From the NCBI GenBank assembly GCA_965373045.1, contig CBDVEQ010000083.1:1-11114 (forward strand): a DNA stretch of 11,114 bases, given 5' to 3'. Of the stretch, positions 1 through 5,792 are shown one piece after another. The notes beneath the pieces were generated by a model, which worked only from the letters and a program-made list of their open reading frames with translations, was not told the origin of the DNA and searched no databases. Source of the DNA: DAOVDI01 sp965373045 (GTDB lineage Bacteria > Acidobacteriota > Aminicenantia > Aminicenantales > Aminicenantaceae). The stretch's first letter is position 1; each line of letters starts with the position of its first letter. A program made the position numbers and the translations under genes.

Positions 1-2
1 GC

Positions 3-830
3 CGGGCGCGTTTGTGGCGTCTTTTTGATCTTGTTGCTCCTTCTCTGAAATTTAATCCTGAAACACCAAACATGGAGCTTCCATTTTCTGTTAAACCGGA
101 CAAAAATATCTCAGTCAAAGACATCATGGCCATGACCCGGGATAAATATGAAGGCACCCCTTATGACCCGGCCCGTGGAATCCTCGGAGGCCCTTTCAAA
201 AACCCGAACTATTTCCGGTCATTTAAAGTGGACAAAAATAATTACACAAGTTCCAGATGTATCAGTGTTAATAACGTGGAATATACTTCGATCACCCAGA
301 GCAGAAGCTGGCTGCCTGATGCTGTCGGTGGCATTGTATGGCTGGCCTTCGGCGCTCAGGATACATCCTGTTATATTCCGTTGTATGCAGGAATCACCAG
401 GCTACCTATATCCTTCAGTATTGGCGATCATTGGGTATTTGACAGACGCTCTGCCAGATGGGCTTTCGACTATGTAGACTTTCATACTCAGGTCGTCTAT
501 TCATATGCCATTGAAGATGTCCGTAAAGCACAAAATAAATGGGAAACACAGGCGCTGGACACAATTCCTGTTATAGACAAATTCGCCGAAACACTTTATA
601 AAAAAAATCCGGCTGCGGCAGCACGCTTCCTGACTGATTACTGTGTCAATAATGCTGAAAACATTATAAAGGGATGGTGGGAAATGGGAGACAAACTCCT
701 TGTTAAATACAACCACTTTAAGATAAACGATATATCGGATCGAAAAACCCGCCGGCTTTCCATGCCTGATGATTGGAACCGTGTGATCATTAAAGAGGAA
801 AAATTAAAGCCCGTAAAAAAAAGACGGTGA
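3..830 (+). CDS. C69-family dipeptidase, C-terminal part (5' end outside window)
   Basis: The reading frame is open from the left edge, so the start and the N-terminal catalytic cysteine expected of this Ntn-hydrolase family lie upstream. About 275 residues are visible. The block around residues 'DKYEGTPYDPARG', the following 'GGPFKNPNYF', and the 'SWLPDAVGGIVWLAFG' to 'CYIPLYAG' stretch are typical of PepD/C69 dipeptidases, which cleave dipeptides from amino-acid and peptide turnover. The C-terminus is strongly basic (ending KPVKKRR). The stop lies inside a 79-bp repeat whose second copy is near 7.1 kb, so the gene's 3' end marks the left junction of an inserted island. In the likely ancestral arrangement the next gene was DUF6305. 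Family assignment is from remembered motifs; the exact substrate cannot be inferred. Confidence 0.88.
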   Translation, partial: RARLWRLFDLVAPSLKFNPETPNMELPFSVKPDKNISVKDIMAMTRDKYEGTPYDPARGILGGPFKNPNYFRSFKVDKNNYTSSRCISVNNVEYTSITQSRSWLPDAVGGIVWLAFGAQDTSCYIPLYAGITRLPISFSIGDHWVFDRRSARWAFDYVDFHTQVVYSYAIEDVRKAQNKWETQALDTIPVIDKFAETLYKKNPAAAARFLTDYCVNNAENIIKGWWEMGDKLLVKYNHFKINDISDRKTRRLSMPDDWNRVIIKEEKLKPVKKRR

Positions 831-854
831 AAAGCGTGATTTTTTCCGATTGAA
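776..854 (+). repeat. Left copy of 79-bp island-flanking direct repeat (attL-like)
   Basis: Matches 7095-7173 at 76 of 79 positions; 790-854 is identical. It covers the last 18 codons of the dipeptidase gene and 24 bp after the stop. Identity stops abruptly on both sides: before 776 none of the next four bases match, and after 854 the sequences diverge. Duplication of a gene's 3' end around a foreign segment is what site-specific integration leaves, but other routes are possible. Confidence 0.9.
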
Positions 855-858
855 TAGA

Positions 859-1380
859 TTATTCAAATATTTTACGTATTAAATCAGGAACTTGGGCAGA
901 CAGAGAAGGGAATGATTCAATTAGTCTGATAATATCTGCCAAATCCTTTTGCCTTTTACTCATGCGCCTTTCTCTGTCGGAATACGCCCAAATTTTGCCC
1001 TGAATAACATCCTTAACATCGGCAACCTTCATATCATAACCCAAAACATTGTGAATTTTCGCTCTTGGAATAAAATCTTGATACCTTGAATCCGTTTGAA
1101 GCTGTATTCTCAAATCCGACTCACTAGAGCTTAAATTGATACTATGCGCAAAACGTTGAACCTTGAAATGTTTTGAAGCCATATCACATAAAATTTCAAT
1201 ATCATTAGTGGCTATGATGATGTCTAAATCAAGGCTTACAACGGGTTCAACATATGCGTTAACTGCAAGCCCACCAATAACACAATAGTCAGAACCTACA
1301 GCAGATATTGTGTCTAAGAAAATCTTTAATATATCAATCTTTCCATTAGATACAGCGTTTAGAAATTCTTTTTTAGTCAT
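859..1380 (-). CDS. AbiEii-like / MNT-type nucleotidyltransferase
   Basis: A 173-residue protein with the start of a polymerase-beta-type nucleotidyltransferase fold: 'GGLAVNAY' at 36-43 and an acidic pair D51/D53 in 'SLDLDIII'. D89 in 'SDLRIQL' is a plausible third metal ligand. The C-terminal 'KRQKDLADI' (142-150) is typical of the AbiEii/DUF1814-like group, where the KD...DI helix packs on the core. Members are toxins or antitoxin-like NTases in type IV TA/abortive-infection systems, or uncharacterised stand-alone enzymes; no AbiEi-like partner is adjacent. The ATG is 6 nt from a 34-bp repeat whose minus-strand end gives the AGGT ribosome-binding sequence. The stop is 5 bp from the left island junction, so this is the island's outermost gene. 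The role in defence is inferred. Confidence 0.72.
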   Translation of the reverse strand: MTKKEFLNAVSNGKIDILKIFLDTISAVGSDYCVIGGLAVNAYVEPVVSLDLDIIIATNDIEILCDMASKHFKVQRFAHSINLSSSESDLRIQLQTDSRYQDFIPRAKIHNVLGYDMKVADVKDVIQGKIWAYSDRERRMSKRQKDLADIIRLIESFPSLSAQVPDLIRKIFE

Positions 1381-1386
1381 TTATAT

Positions 1387-1420
1387 ACCTGACATTATCA
1401 ATTTTATTGATCAAAGTCCA
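1387..1420 (+). repeat. 34-bp palindrome-containing repeat, copy 1
   Basis: Identical over all 34 bases to 4167-4200, in the same orientation, 2,780 bp apart. The core is an inverted repeat, ATCAAT-TTT-ATTGAT. Read on the minus strand the repeat ends in AGGT, 6 nt before the ATG of the nucleotidyltransferase gene. Copy 2 has the same relation to another ORF. Confidence 0.88.
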
Positions 1421-1458
1421 TATCGTTTCCTGCTTTTCTGAATTTTGGCTAATGCTGT

Positions 1459-1947
1459 TTACGCTTTCTTATAATAGTAAAGCGTGGCAGCGGAAAAAAA
1501 TAACAGCGCCTGAAAGAAGAATATCGGGAACCAGATCAAGCCATTAATTACAGCCGATTGATAGAGAATAAATACTAACCCCATGATCGGAATCGATACG
1601 CTCCAGGCAAAAGCGGCAGCACTGGTCATATTGAGGATTTGTTTTTCATCCCATTGATCCTGCCCTTTGTTTATTTTTTCAATCATTAGCCAATAGAAGT
1701 AAACCAGGGCAAACGGCACAGCGATTAATTCCCAAAGATGAAGTTCTGTAATTAAAACGGGCTGCATAATGGAAACTGTTAATCCGGCCAAGCCGCAAAA
1801 AATACCGACAACGCCAGTCAGCATAAAAAGACTTTCGTTCATTTTGAAATATTTTGCCAGGCGGGTTTTGGGCAAAAACCAGTACAGAAAACCCGCTGTC
1901 ACCAGCACAGCGACGAGGATCAGTTTAATGAATTTTTCTATAGTCAT
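1459..1947 (-). CDS. Small integral membrane protein, five predicted membrane segments
   Basis: A 162-residue hydrophobic protein. Membrane segments are visible at about 7-25, 40-65, 70-90, 108-130 and 135-157, with a charged loop (KINKGQDQWDEKQ) between the third and fourth. The ATG has a strong AGGAGG site 6 nt upstream. It lies 35 bp downstream of the small XRE-type regulator gene on the same strand, so the two very likely form one operon. Small Cro/CI-like regulators followed by a multi-pass membrane protein of unknown function are a recurrent pair in bacteria, but I do not recognise a named family here. A function cannot be assigned; transport or membrane sensing is guesswork. Confidence 0.75.
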   Translation of the reverse strand: MTIEKFIKLILVAVLVTAGFLYWFLPKTRLAKYFKMNESLFMLTGVVGIFCGLAGLTVSIMQPVLITELHLWELIAVPFALVYFYWLMIEKINKGQDQWDEKQILNMTSAAAFAWSVSIPIMGLVFILYQSAVINGLIWFPIFFFQALLFFSAATLYYYKKA

Positions 1948-1982
1948 AATTTCCTCCTGTTTAATTATATGAAATTTATTTC

Positions 1983-2192
1983 TTAGTTTTTTTCCTCGAT
2001 GAAAAAAATCCTTTCTAAGGATTTTTTAAAATAAGCGGCTAGGCGTAGGGCCAGTAACGTAGAAGGCATAAAACGCCCTGTTTCAATTGATATGATCGTC
2101 TGCCGGCTGACGCCGAGGGCTTTAGCCAGAGCCTCCTGCGTCATATTATTCTTATTGAAACGGCAGTGTTTTAAATGATTTCCGAGTTTCAT
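1983..2192 (-). CDS. Small XRE/Cro-CI-type HTH transcriptional regulator
   Basis: A 69-residue, single-domain DNA-binding protein. The helix-turn-helix spans about residues 18-39 ('MTQEALAKALGVSRQTIISIE'), with the usual Q19, A23, V28, S29 and I36 positions, followed by 'PSTLLALRLAAYF' as the packing helix. The length is normal for the YozG-like group of minimal regulators. The ATG has a GGAG site at good spacing. Upstream lies a near-consensus minus-strand promoter inside a 38-bp inverted repeat (2245-2282), a plausible autoregulatory operator. The membrane protein gene follows 35 bp downstream. Confidence 0.88.
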   Translation of the reverse strand: MKLGNHLKHCRFNKNNMTQEALAKALGVSRQTIISIETGRFMPSTLLALRLAAYFKKSLERIFFIEEKN

Positions 2193-2244
2193 TGCGATCT
2201 CCGGTTTTACTAAGTCAAGAATGCTTAACTAATTGTAAAGCAAG

Positions 2245-2282
2245 CTTGACATAATAATAGCCAATAAAATACAAATGTCAAG
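2245..2282 (-). promoter_or_regulatory. Promoter and candidate operator for the HTH/membrane-protein operon
   Basis: On the minus strand, TTGACA (2281-2276), a 16-bp spacer, then TATTAT (2259-2254). Perfect 8-bp arms CTTGACAT (2245-2252) and ATGTCAAG (2275-2282) flank the promoter core, so a dimeric regulator could cover it. Autoregulation by the small HTH protein is inferred. The distance to the ATG is about 60 bp. Confidence 0.65.
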
Positions 2283-2306
2283 TATGTTTTACATTTTGTA
2301 TTTGCT

Positions 2307-2450
2307 TTAAGCTTCAAGGCTCACGGGGAAAGTACCAGAGTCTGCCCCAATGAGATCCCTGTCACCAAATCTCTGGCCTATATTAAACTCAAGCTCAAAT
2401 GCAAAACCTAGCCTGCCATAAGGTATTAAAGATTCATGCCCAATGCTTTT
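2307..2450 (-). pseudogene. Possible gene remnant, 47 open codons without a start
   Basis: In the 352-bp gap between the HTH gene and the HEPN-like gene, one minus-strand frame is open for 47 codons after two adjacent TAG codons. It reads as protein-like, low in rare residues, with alternating hydrophobics (for example 'YGRLGFAFELEFNIGQRFG'), and ends at TAA (2309-2307). There is no ATG, GTG or TTG near its start. It may be the 3' end of a lost gene. I do not recognise the family, and chance is possible. Confidence 0.3.
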
Positions 2451-2487
2451 CTACTACGGCTAAGCAACCACCACAAAGATAAAATGA

Positions 2488-2549
2488 TCTTAACAGCATA
2501 TCTATCAGCGGCGCGCGGTTAGCACGTCCGACTGCATGGCATGGTTATT
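2488..2549 (-). repeat. attC-like integron recombination site of the HEPN-like cassette
   Basis: Read on the minus strand, an R''-like box ending TAAC (2547-2544, containing the stop codon of the upstream gene) is matched by R' GTTAAGA (2494-2488). Between them, the L'' arm CAGTCGGACG (2534-2525) pairs with the L' arm CGCCGCTG (2513-2506) only if one T and one A are left unpaired. Such extrahelical bases on one arm are the hallmark of folded attC sites. The loop is 11 nt and total length about 62 bp, within the usual attC range. R' departs from the GTTRRRY consensus at its last base. Confidence 0.65.
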
Positions 2550-3039
2550 TTCCTTGTGGCTTATGAAGTAATTCATACTCTAATATTTTTCCAAAACTTT
2601 CTAAATTATCAAATAATTCTACAATGCTAGGGAGTAAATTATTATTGTCAATTTTATTTGCTGCTTTATGAGCATTCTTTATTTGAGGCAATCCTCCTCC
2701 ATGAAAACCTAAGTTATTACGGATCCGAGTTATTGGATTTTCAAGAGGCTTCCATAATTCTAAAATTTCGTTTAATTTATCTCTTGATGATTGACTCAGA
2801 GATGCTTTGTCGAGATCAATAATATTTATGCCGCTCTTATCAAAAAGTGAATATAGATACGATAATATGAGTATATACAGGGTAGTTTGTGATTTATTAA
2901 CATCTTCAATGCTTTTAAAGTTTTGAGGAAGACTTCTTGTTGAATTATGATGATGAATTAAATCAAATACCCTAAATAAAGAGATCAATGTCTCGATCCT
3001 TTTTATTATAAAGAATATTGTTTCAATGTGTTTTTCCAT
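2545..3039 (-). CDS. HEPN-like protein of unknown function (cassette gene)
   Basis: A 164-residue, mostly alpha-helical and AT-rich protein. It has 'RNNLGFHGG' at 107-115, an R-x5-H signature like the catalytic R-x4-6-H motif of HEPN ribonucleases, between two long helical regions. HEPN proteins act as RNases in toxin-antitoxin, Abi and other defence systems; a house-keeping or non-catalytic role is equally possible because the motif is short. No antitoxin is fused or adjacent. Its TAA lies inside the R'' box of the attC-like site, typical for integron cassettes, which fits its base composition being unlike the DUF3800 gene next door. Family assignment is tentative. Confidence 0.65.
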   Translation of the reverse strand: MEKHIETIFFIIKRIETLISLFRVFDLIHHHNSTRSLPQNFKSIEDVNKSQTTLYILILSYLYSLFDKSGINIIDLDKASLSQSSRDKLNEILELWKPLENPITRIRNNLGFHGGGLPQIKNAHKAANKIDNNNLLPSIVELFDNLESFGKILEYELLHKPQGK

Positions 3040-3115
3040 ATATTTAACTCAAGGAACCTAAGGTACTCGGGCTCAGTTGCGGTCGGCACAGTCGCCTGTT
3101 AACTGTTGCTCGGTG

Positions 3116-3976
3116 TTAACCATTGCGTACTGGCGCCTTGTCATACACGTGCTGTGGCTCATAATGCCAGAAGTTGATGGGTTGTGTTGGGTCCTTTGTG
3201 ATAAGGTAACCTCGAGATGCTAAGGAGACCCCCAAGCTGTTTTGCTTGCCCTCGTCGTAGAGTTTCTTGATCAGCGGAAAGCGTCCGAGATCTTTCTTGC
3301 TGGGCTTCTGGCCTATAGGCTTGCGAAACAGATTAGCCTGTCCGCTGTGAACGACGAGCTGGTCGAGTATAAATTCAGCTCGATCGCGTGTGTACGGCGC
3401 CATTCCAGCGAACAGATCCGCAGCCTGACAGAGTGGACGCTCCTCCGATTTCACCTGCTGAAATGTGAGCAGACGCGGCGTGAGTACTTTGAACTCGTCT
3501 GACAGAAAAGGATGCGCTACACCGGCTCGCCAACTTCCATCGCTCCTCAGACAAGAATCCAGCGTCTCCCAATCGATCAGAACTTGTTCGTCCGGCCGGA
3601 GGTTCCACTCCGCACTATCCTTGCGCTGGCACATAAGAGCTCGGTGGAGGTGAAAGAACATCCGTTCGTAATTGCGTATGTCATCTCTGTTCTCCACCGT
3701 ATGGCGGGAATCCTCAGTATCCCAGATCACTGCATCCAACCGGAGTTCAGCCGACAGCACCTGCTCAAGGATGATGTCAAGAAATCTCGAGGCGCAATTG
3801 AGCCGTTTTGGCCCGCGTAGCTCTTTCCACATGAGCTCTTTAAGGTTGGCCAACTCGAGAATCTTCGACAATCGGATCTCGAGTGGTACGACATTATCGG
3901 CAGGAAGGGAGATAGCTGCGATGCATCGAAAGCGTCCTTCAGTATGCCGGCTTTCATCTGAGAAAACATCGTACAT
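3116..3976 (-). CDS. DUF3800 family protein
   Basis: 286 residues from the preferred ATG. The N-terminal 'YDVFSDESRH' carries the DE-S signature at residues 7-9 that defines DUF3800. The basic 'ELMWKELRG' follows near residue 50, 'DAVIWD' near 81-86, a 'VLIDWE' acidic strand near 132-137, and 'CQAADLFAGM' near 184-193 ends the conserved core. DUF3800 proteins are common in mobile and defence-associated regions; biochemical function is not established to my knowledge. I prefer the ATG at 3976 over an in-frame TTG at 3988 because GAG in AGGTTGAG sits 7 nt upstream of the ATG. The gene is clearly more GC-rich than the HEPN-like gene and follows a 50-codon ORF by 33 bp. The 76 bp after the stop hold GTTAAC and GTTAAAT boxes, but I could not fold them into a convincing attC. 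Confidence 0.82.
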   Translation of the reverse strand: MYDVFSDESRHTEGRFRCIAAISLPADNVVPLEIRLSKILELANLKELMWKELRGPKRLNCASRFLDIILEQVLSAELRLDAVIWDTEDSRHTVENRDDIRNYERMFFHLHRALMCQRKDSAEWNLRPDEQVLIDWETLDSCLRSDGSWRAGVAHPFLSDEFKVLTPRLLTFQQVKSEERPLCQAADLFAGMAPYTRDRAEFILDQLVVHSGQANLFRKPIGQKPSKKDLGRFPLIKKLYDEGKQNSLGVSLASRGYLITKDPTQPINFWHYEPQHVYDKAPVRNG

Positions 3977-4009
3977 CAATTTACTCAACCTATGTATGCC
4001 TAAAATATA

Positions 4010-4162
4010 TTATTCGGCCATTTTATCTGTGTAAATACAGAATTTAGCGTAGCCTATTGCATTATCCGGGTCGCATAAATCGAGGAATATCAAATTGAAA
4101 ATAAACTGTTTAATCGCAACCATCCTATTTTGGCCCTTTTTGTTCTGCCGCATATTTCGCAT
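4010..4162 (-). CDS. Hypothetical 50-residue ORF upstream of DUF3800
   Basis: ATG at 4162, stop at 4010-4012. The start is 4 nt beyond the 34-bp repeat copy 2, whose minus-strand end provides AGGT as ribosome-binding sequence. This is the same architecture as repeat copy 1 before the nucleotidyltransferase gene. The product is basic at the N-terminus with a short hydrophobic stretch (residues 19-30, 'QFIFNLIFLDLC'). No family is recognised. It may be a leader ORF or the first cassette product, or a chance ORF. Confidence 0.35.
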   Translation of the reverse strand: MRNMRQNKKGQNRMVAIKQFIFNLIFLDLCDPDNAIGYAKFCIYTDKMAE

Positions 4163-4166
4163 TCTA

Positions 4167-4200
4167 ACCTGACATTATCAATTTTATTGATCAAAGTCCA
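4167..4200 (+). repeat. 34-bp palindrome-containing repeat, copy 2
   Basis: Exact duplicate of 1387-1420, in the same orientation, with partial similarity continuing for a few bases. On the minus strand it runs into GGTTAGAATG, so the end also contains GTTAGA, close to the GTTRRRY core of integron sites. It lies between the cassette-like minus-strand genes and the integrase fossil, where an attI would be expected. Confidence 0.88.
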
Positions 4201-4282
4201 CATTGCTTTTTTAGATTATTAGAAAGTTTCACTGTCAAATTATTAGAGAATTCCAATCGAAATATATTTCCTGCGTGCAAAC

Positions 4283-4390
4283 GGTTTAGGAATTCTGGGA
4301 CATAAAGATGTTCGAACAACAATGATTTATTCAAATGTTTTGAATCGAGGAGTTTGGGGAGTGTTAAGTCCCGTAGACATATTGAAATAA
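4283..4390 (+). pseudogene. intI: Integron-type tyrosine recombinase, C-terminal fragment
   Basis: A plus-strand frame ending at TAA 4388-4390 reads 'GILGHKDVRTTMIYSNVLNR' then 'GVWGVLSPVDIL'. The LGHxxxxTTMIY block contains the box II histidine (LGH) and the tyrosine nucleophile of tyrosine recombinases. The tail 'VLNRG..GV.SP.D' is characteristic of integron integrases and close relatives. The frame is open only from 4247 and recognisable homology starts near 4283, so box I (Arg) and the N-terminal domain are missing; the upstream DNA is occupied by the 34-bp repeat and minus-strand genes. It cannot be active. Its orientation relative to the minus-strand genes on its 5' side is that of a normal integron. 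Confidence 0.8.
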
Positions 4391-4420
4391 ATCCGCCACT
4401 GAGAATTGTCAGAAGAAATG

Positions 4421-4459
4421 TTGATTTTGATCAATTGTATTGATAATATTAAATTAGGT
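4421..4459 (-). repeat. Diverged inverted copy of the 34-bp repeat
   Basis: Read on the plus strand, 4421-4451 matches the reverse complement of 4167-4200 at about 24 of 31 positions, including GATCAAT and ATTGATAAT around the palindrome core. The terminal AGGT recurs at 4456-4459 after a small insertion. With 4167-4200 it brackets the integrase fossil as an inverted pair about 290 bp across, like the ends of a small miniature element. Confidence 0.6.
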
Positions 4460-4630
4460 CTCATAAATCGCCGTGTATTCGTTATAGTAAAAGGACAATG
4501 TTTTCGGTAATAGTGTTTAGTTTCAATTGTTTGCGCAGCACTTCATTCGAACAGAATAACACAATAGACTGCGCTAAATGCCGTATTCGCACAAGCAAAA
4601 CGGCTGTATAAAATATGTTCGCTTAAGAAA
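4460..4630. other. Intergenic stretch with stem-forming sequences, no gene seen
   Basis: It holds an inverted pair GCGCAG (4533-4538) / CTGCGC (4569-4574) and a second GCCGT (4580-4584) / ACGGC (4600-4604). Either could be a decayed recombination site or a chance hairpin; neither is followed by a T-run. A TATAAA at 4607-4612 could be a -10 box for the next gene, but no good -35 is visible. Confidence 0.3.
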
Positions 4631-5176
4631 ATGAAAAGACCTTTACTCATTCTGGCCTTGCTCATAGTAGTTGCATTGGCGGCGAGAATTAGCTACGTCA
4701 GACTTACAACGCATGAGACAAAGGGAGTTCCGCCGGTGGACAGAATAACTATCCGAGGCAACTACGTTAAAGTCTACCCGGCTGGCGACGTACAGACAGG
4801 TGAGATGATTGATCTGCACTGGTTCGGTGACTTCAAACCTAGGATCACATTGCAGGAAGCAGTCAATCTGTTTGATAACCCCGACAACATTAAGCGAAGA
4901 GACAAGGATGTAACCATTTACGAATACTGGGTGTCGCAAGGCCGCATTGAAGTATGGGAAATGAGATATGAGGAAGGCATTGATCGGAACCTAGTCTTCT
5001 ACCCGCAAAACATGCAATATGATCAATTGCTGATACCCCAGATCGCACGTCACATTGACCCAGGCAGAGAAAAAACTGGTGTCTCCATCCTCAACACAAA
5101 AGGGCAATTACAGGCTTATGTCTGGATCATAGGTAATCGGGTAGACTCGTTTTCTTGGGATGCCAGATGGTATTGA
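4631..5176 (+). CDS. Hypothetical membrane-anchored or secreted protein
   Basis: 181 residues. Residues 4-19 form a hydrophobic N-terminal segment after a KR start, followed by no lipobox cysteine, so it is a signal anchor or signal peptide. The rest is soluble and rich in beta-type alternation and aromatic residues ('VTIYEYWVSQGRIEVWEMRY' near 94-113; 'YVWIIGNRVDSFSWD' near 163-177), like small periplasmic or surface domains. I do not recognise the family. Only a weak AAGAAA precedes the ATG. It stands alone on the plus strand between the integrase fossil and a minus-strand membrane ORF. Confidence 0.65.
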   Translation: MKRPLLILALLIVVALAARISYVRLTTHETKGVPPVDRITIRGNYVKVYPAGDVQTGEMIDLHWFGDFKPRITLQEAVNLFDNPDNIKRRDKDVTIYEYWVSQGRIEVWEMRYEEGIDRNLVFYPQNMQYDQLLIPQIARHIDPGREKTGVSILNTKGQLQAYVWIIGNRVDSFSWDARWY

Positions 5177-5303
5177 TTTGAGAATCGAACAATCGCCCCC
5201 GGCCTACCTCATTCCCTCGGAGGCTGAGGCGTGACATTAGAACAGATTATGAATAGACTGTTAGACAAAATTGCACAATCTCTCGGCCATCTTATGCTGT
5301 CTG

Positions 5304-5372
5304 TCAGAATATCAGAATAAGTGTAAGAACGCACAGGACTACCAGTAAAACAGCCATCAATTTTATGTTCAT
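5304..5372 (-). CDS. Possible 22-residue hydrophobic peptide
   Basis: ATG at 5372, TGA at 5304-5306. After MNIK it consists almost entirely of L, V, I, A, with one M, C and T, and ends in F: a single membrane segment. A perfect GGAGGT (5389-5384) lies 11 nt upstream, slightly far but strong. It lies 53 bp downstream of the 80-residue membrane ORF on the same strand. It may be a genuine small membrane peptide, a truncated signal sequence, or chance. Confidence 0.3.
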   Translation of the reverse strand: MNIKLMAVLLVVLCVLTLILIF

Positions 5373-5425
5373 TGGATATGTTGACCTCCATTCAGACTAC
5401 GAAAACGAAACATTGTTTATTCATA

Positions 5426-5668
5426 TTAATTAGTTTTCAGTCTACACAACTTGATTGTCGGATTCAACAAAGAAAAGCAGAAAATCAACGCGGCCGGAAA
5501 GACGAACAACCACGGGATCTGTATCAGAAAATTGTAAATATTTTCCACTAACATATCCATTCCGACCGTCCTTATAATAAGAAACGGAACCAATCCCAGG
5601 AGTAAAAACAGGATTACTATGACCATGGCAAACCTTGTGTATCCCGGTAAAAAGATCCCCAAATACAT
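5426..5668 (-). CDS. Small two-segment membrane protein
   Basis: 80 residues from the ATG, with membrane segments at about 13-35 ('AMVIVILFLLLGLVPFLII') and 47-69 ('WLFVFPAALIFCFSLL'). A GGGGGA site lies close to the ATG. The frame stays open upstream to a stop at 5722-5720, and this extension encodes further membrane-like sequence ('TIAALLFGGF') without ATG, GTG or TTG. The native protein may therefore have begun further upstream (ATT at 5710-5708 has AAGGGG before it), or the original start was lost. The family is not recognised. Confidence 0.5.
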   Translation of the reverse strand: MYLGIFLPGYTRFAMVIVILFLLLGLVPFLIIRTVGMDMLVENIYNFLIQIPWLFVFPAALIFCFSLLNPTIKLCRLKTN

Positions 5669-5730
5669 AAATCCCCCAAACAGAAGAGCGGCTATTGTAT
5701 GGAGGAGAATGTCATCCCCTTATCGGTAGC

Positions 5731-5759
5731 TTCCTTGATGCACACCTTTGATATATAAT
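5731..5759 (+). promoter_or_regulatory. Candidate promoter of the serine hydrolase gene
   Basis: A consensus TATAAT (5754-5759) with a poor -35 (TTCCTT 5731-5736, 17-bp spacer). Transcription would start near 5767, about 26 nt before the ATG, leaving room for the AGGAG site. Confidence 0.45.
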
Positions 5760-5792
5760 GAGCCGGCATTCCTTGGATAACAGGAGAAGAAA

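Noticed and set aside
809..850. Rho-independent terminator after the dipeptidase gene
   Set aside because: Has A-runs and a T-run, but the best stems I could draw are 3-4 bp; not supportable.
859..3039. HEPN-MNT toxin-antitoxin operon
   Set aside because: The HEPN-like and nucleotidyltransferase genes are separated by an HTH/membrane operon with its own promoter; no operon link.
3040..3121. attC site after DUF3800
   Set aside because: GTTAAAT and GTTAAC boxes are present, but the arms between them do not pair convincingly. Kept only as a possibility.
3512..4034. Plus-strand ORFs of 102 and 120 codons
   Set aside because: Antisense to DUF3800, whose frame has recognisable motifs; the products look like reverse-frame sequence rich in S and R.
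5209..5391. 60-codon minus-strand ORF
   Set aside because: No Shine-Dalgarno before its ATG and no protein-like pattern; the GGAGGT lies inside it and serves the shorter hydrophobic ORF instead.
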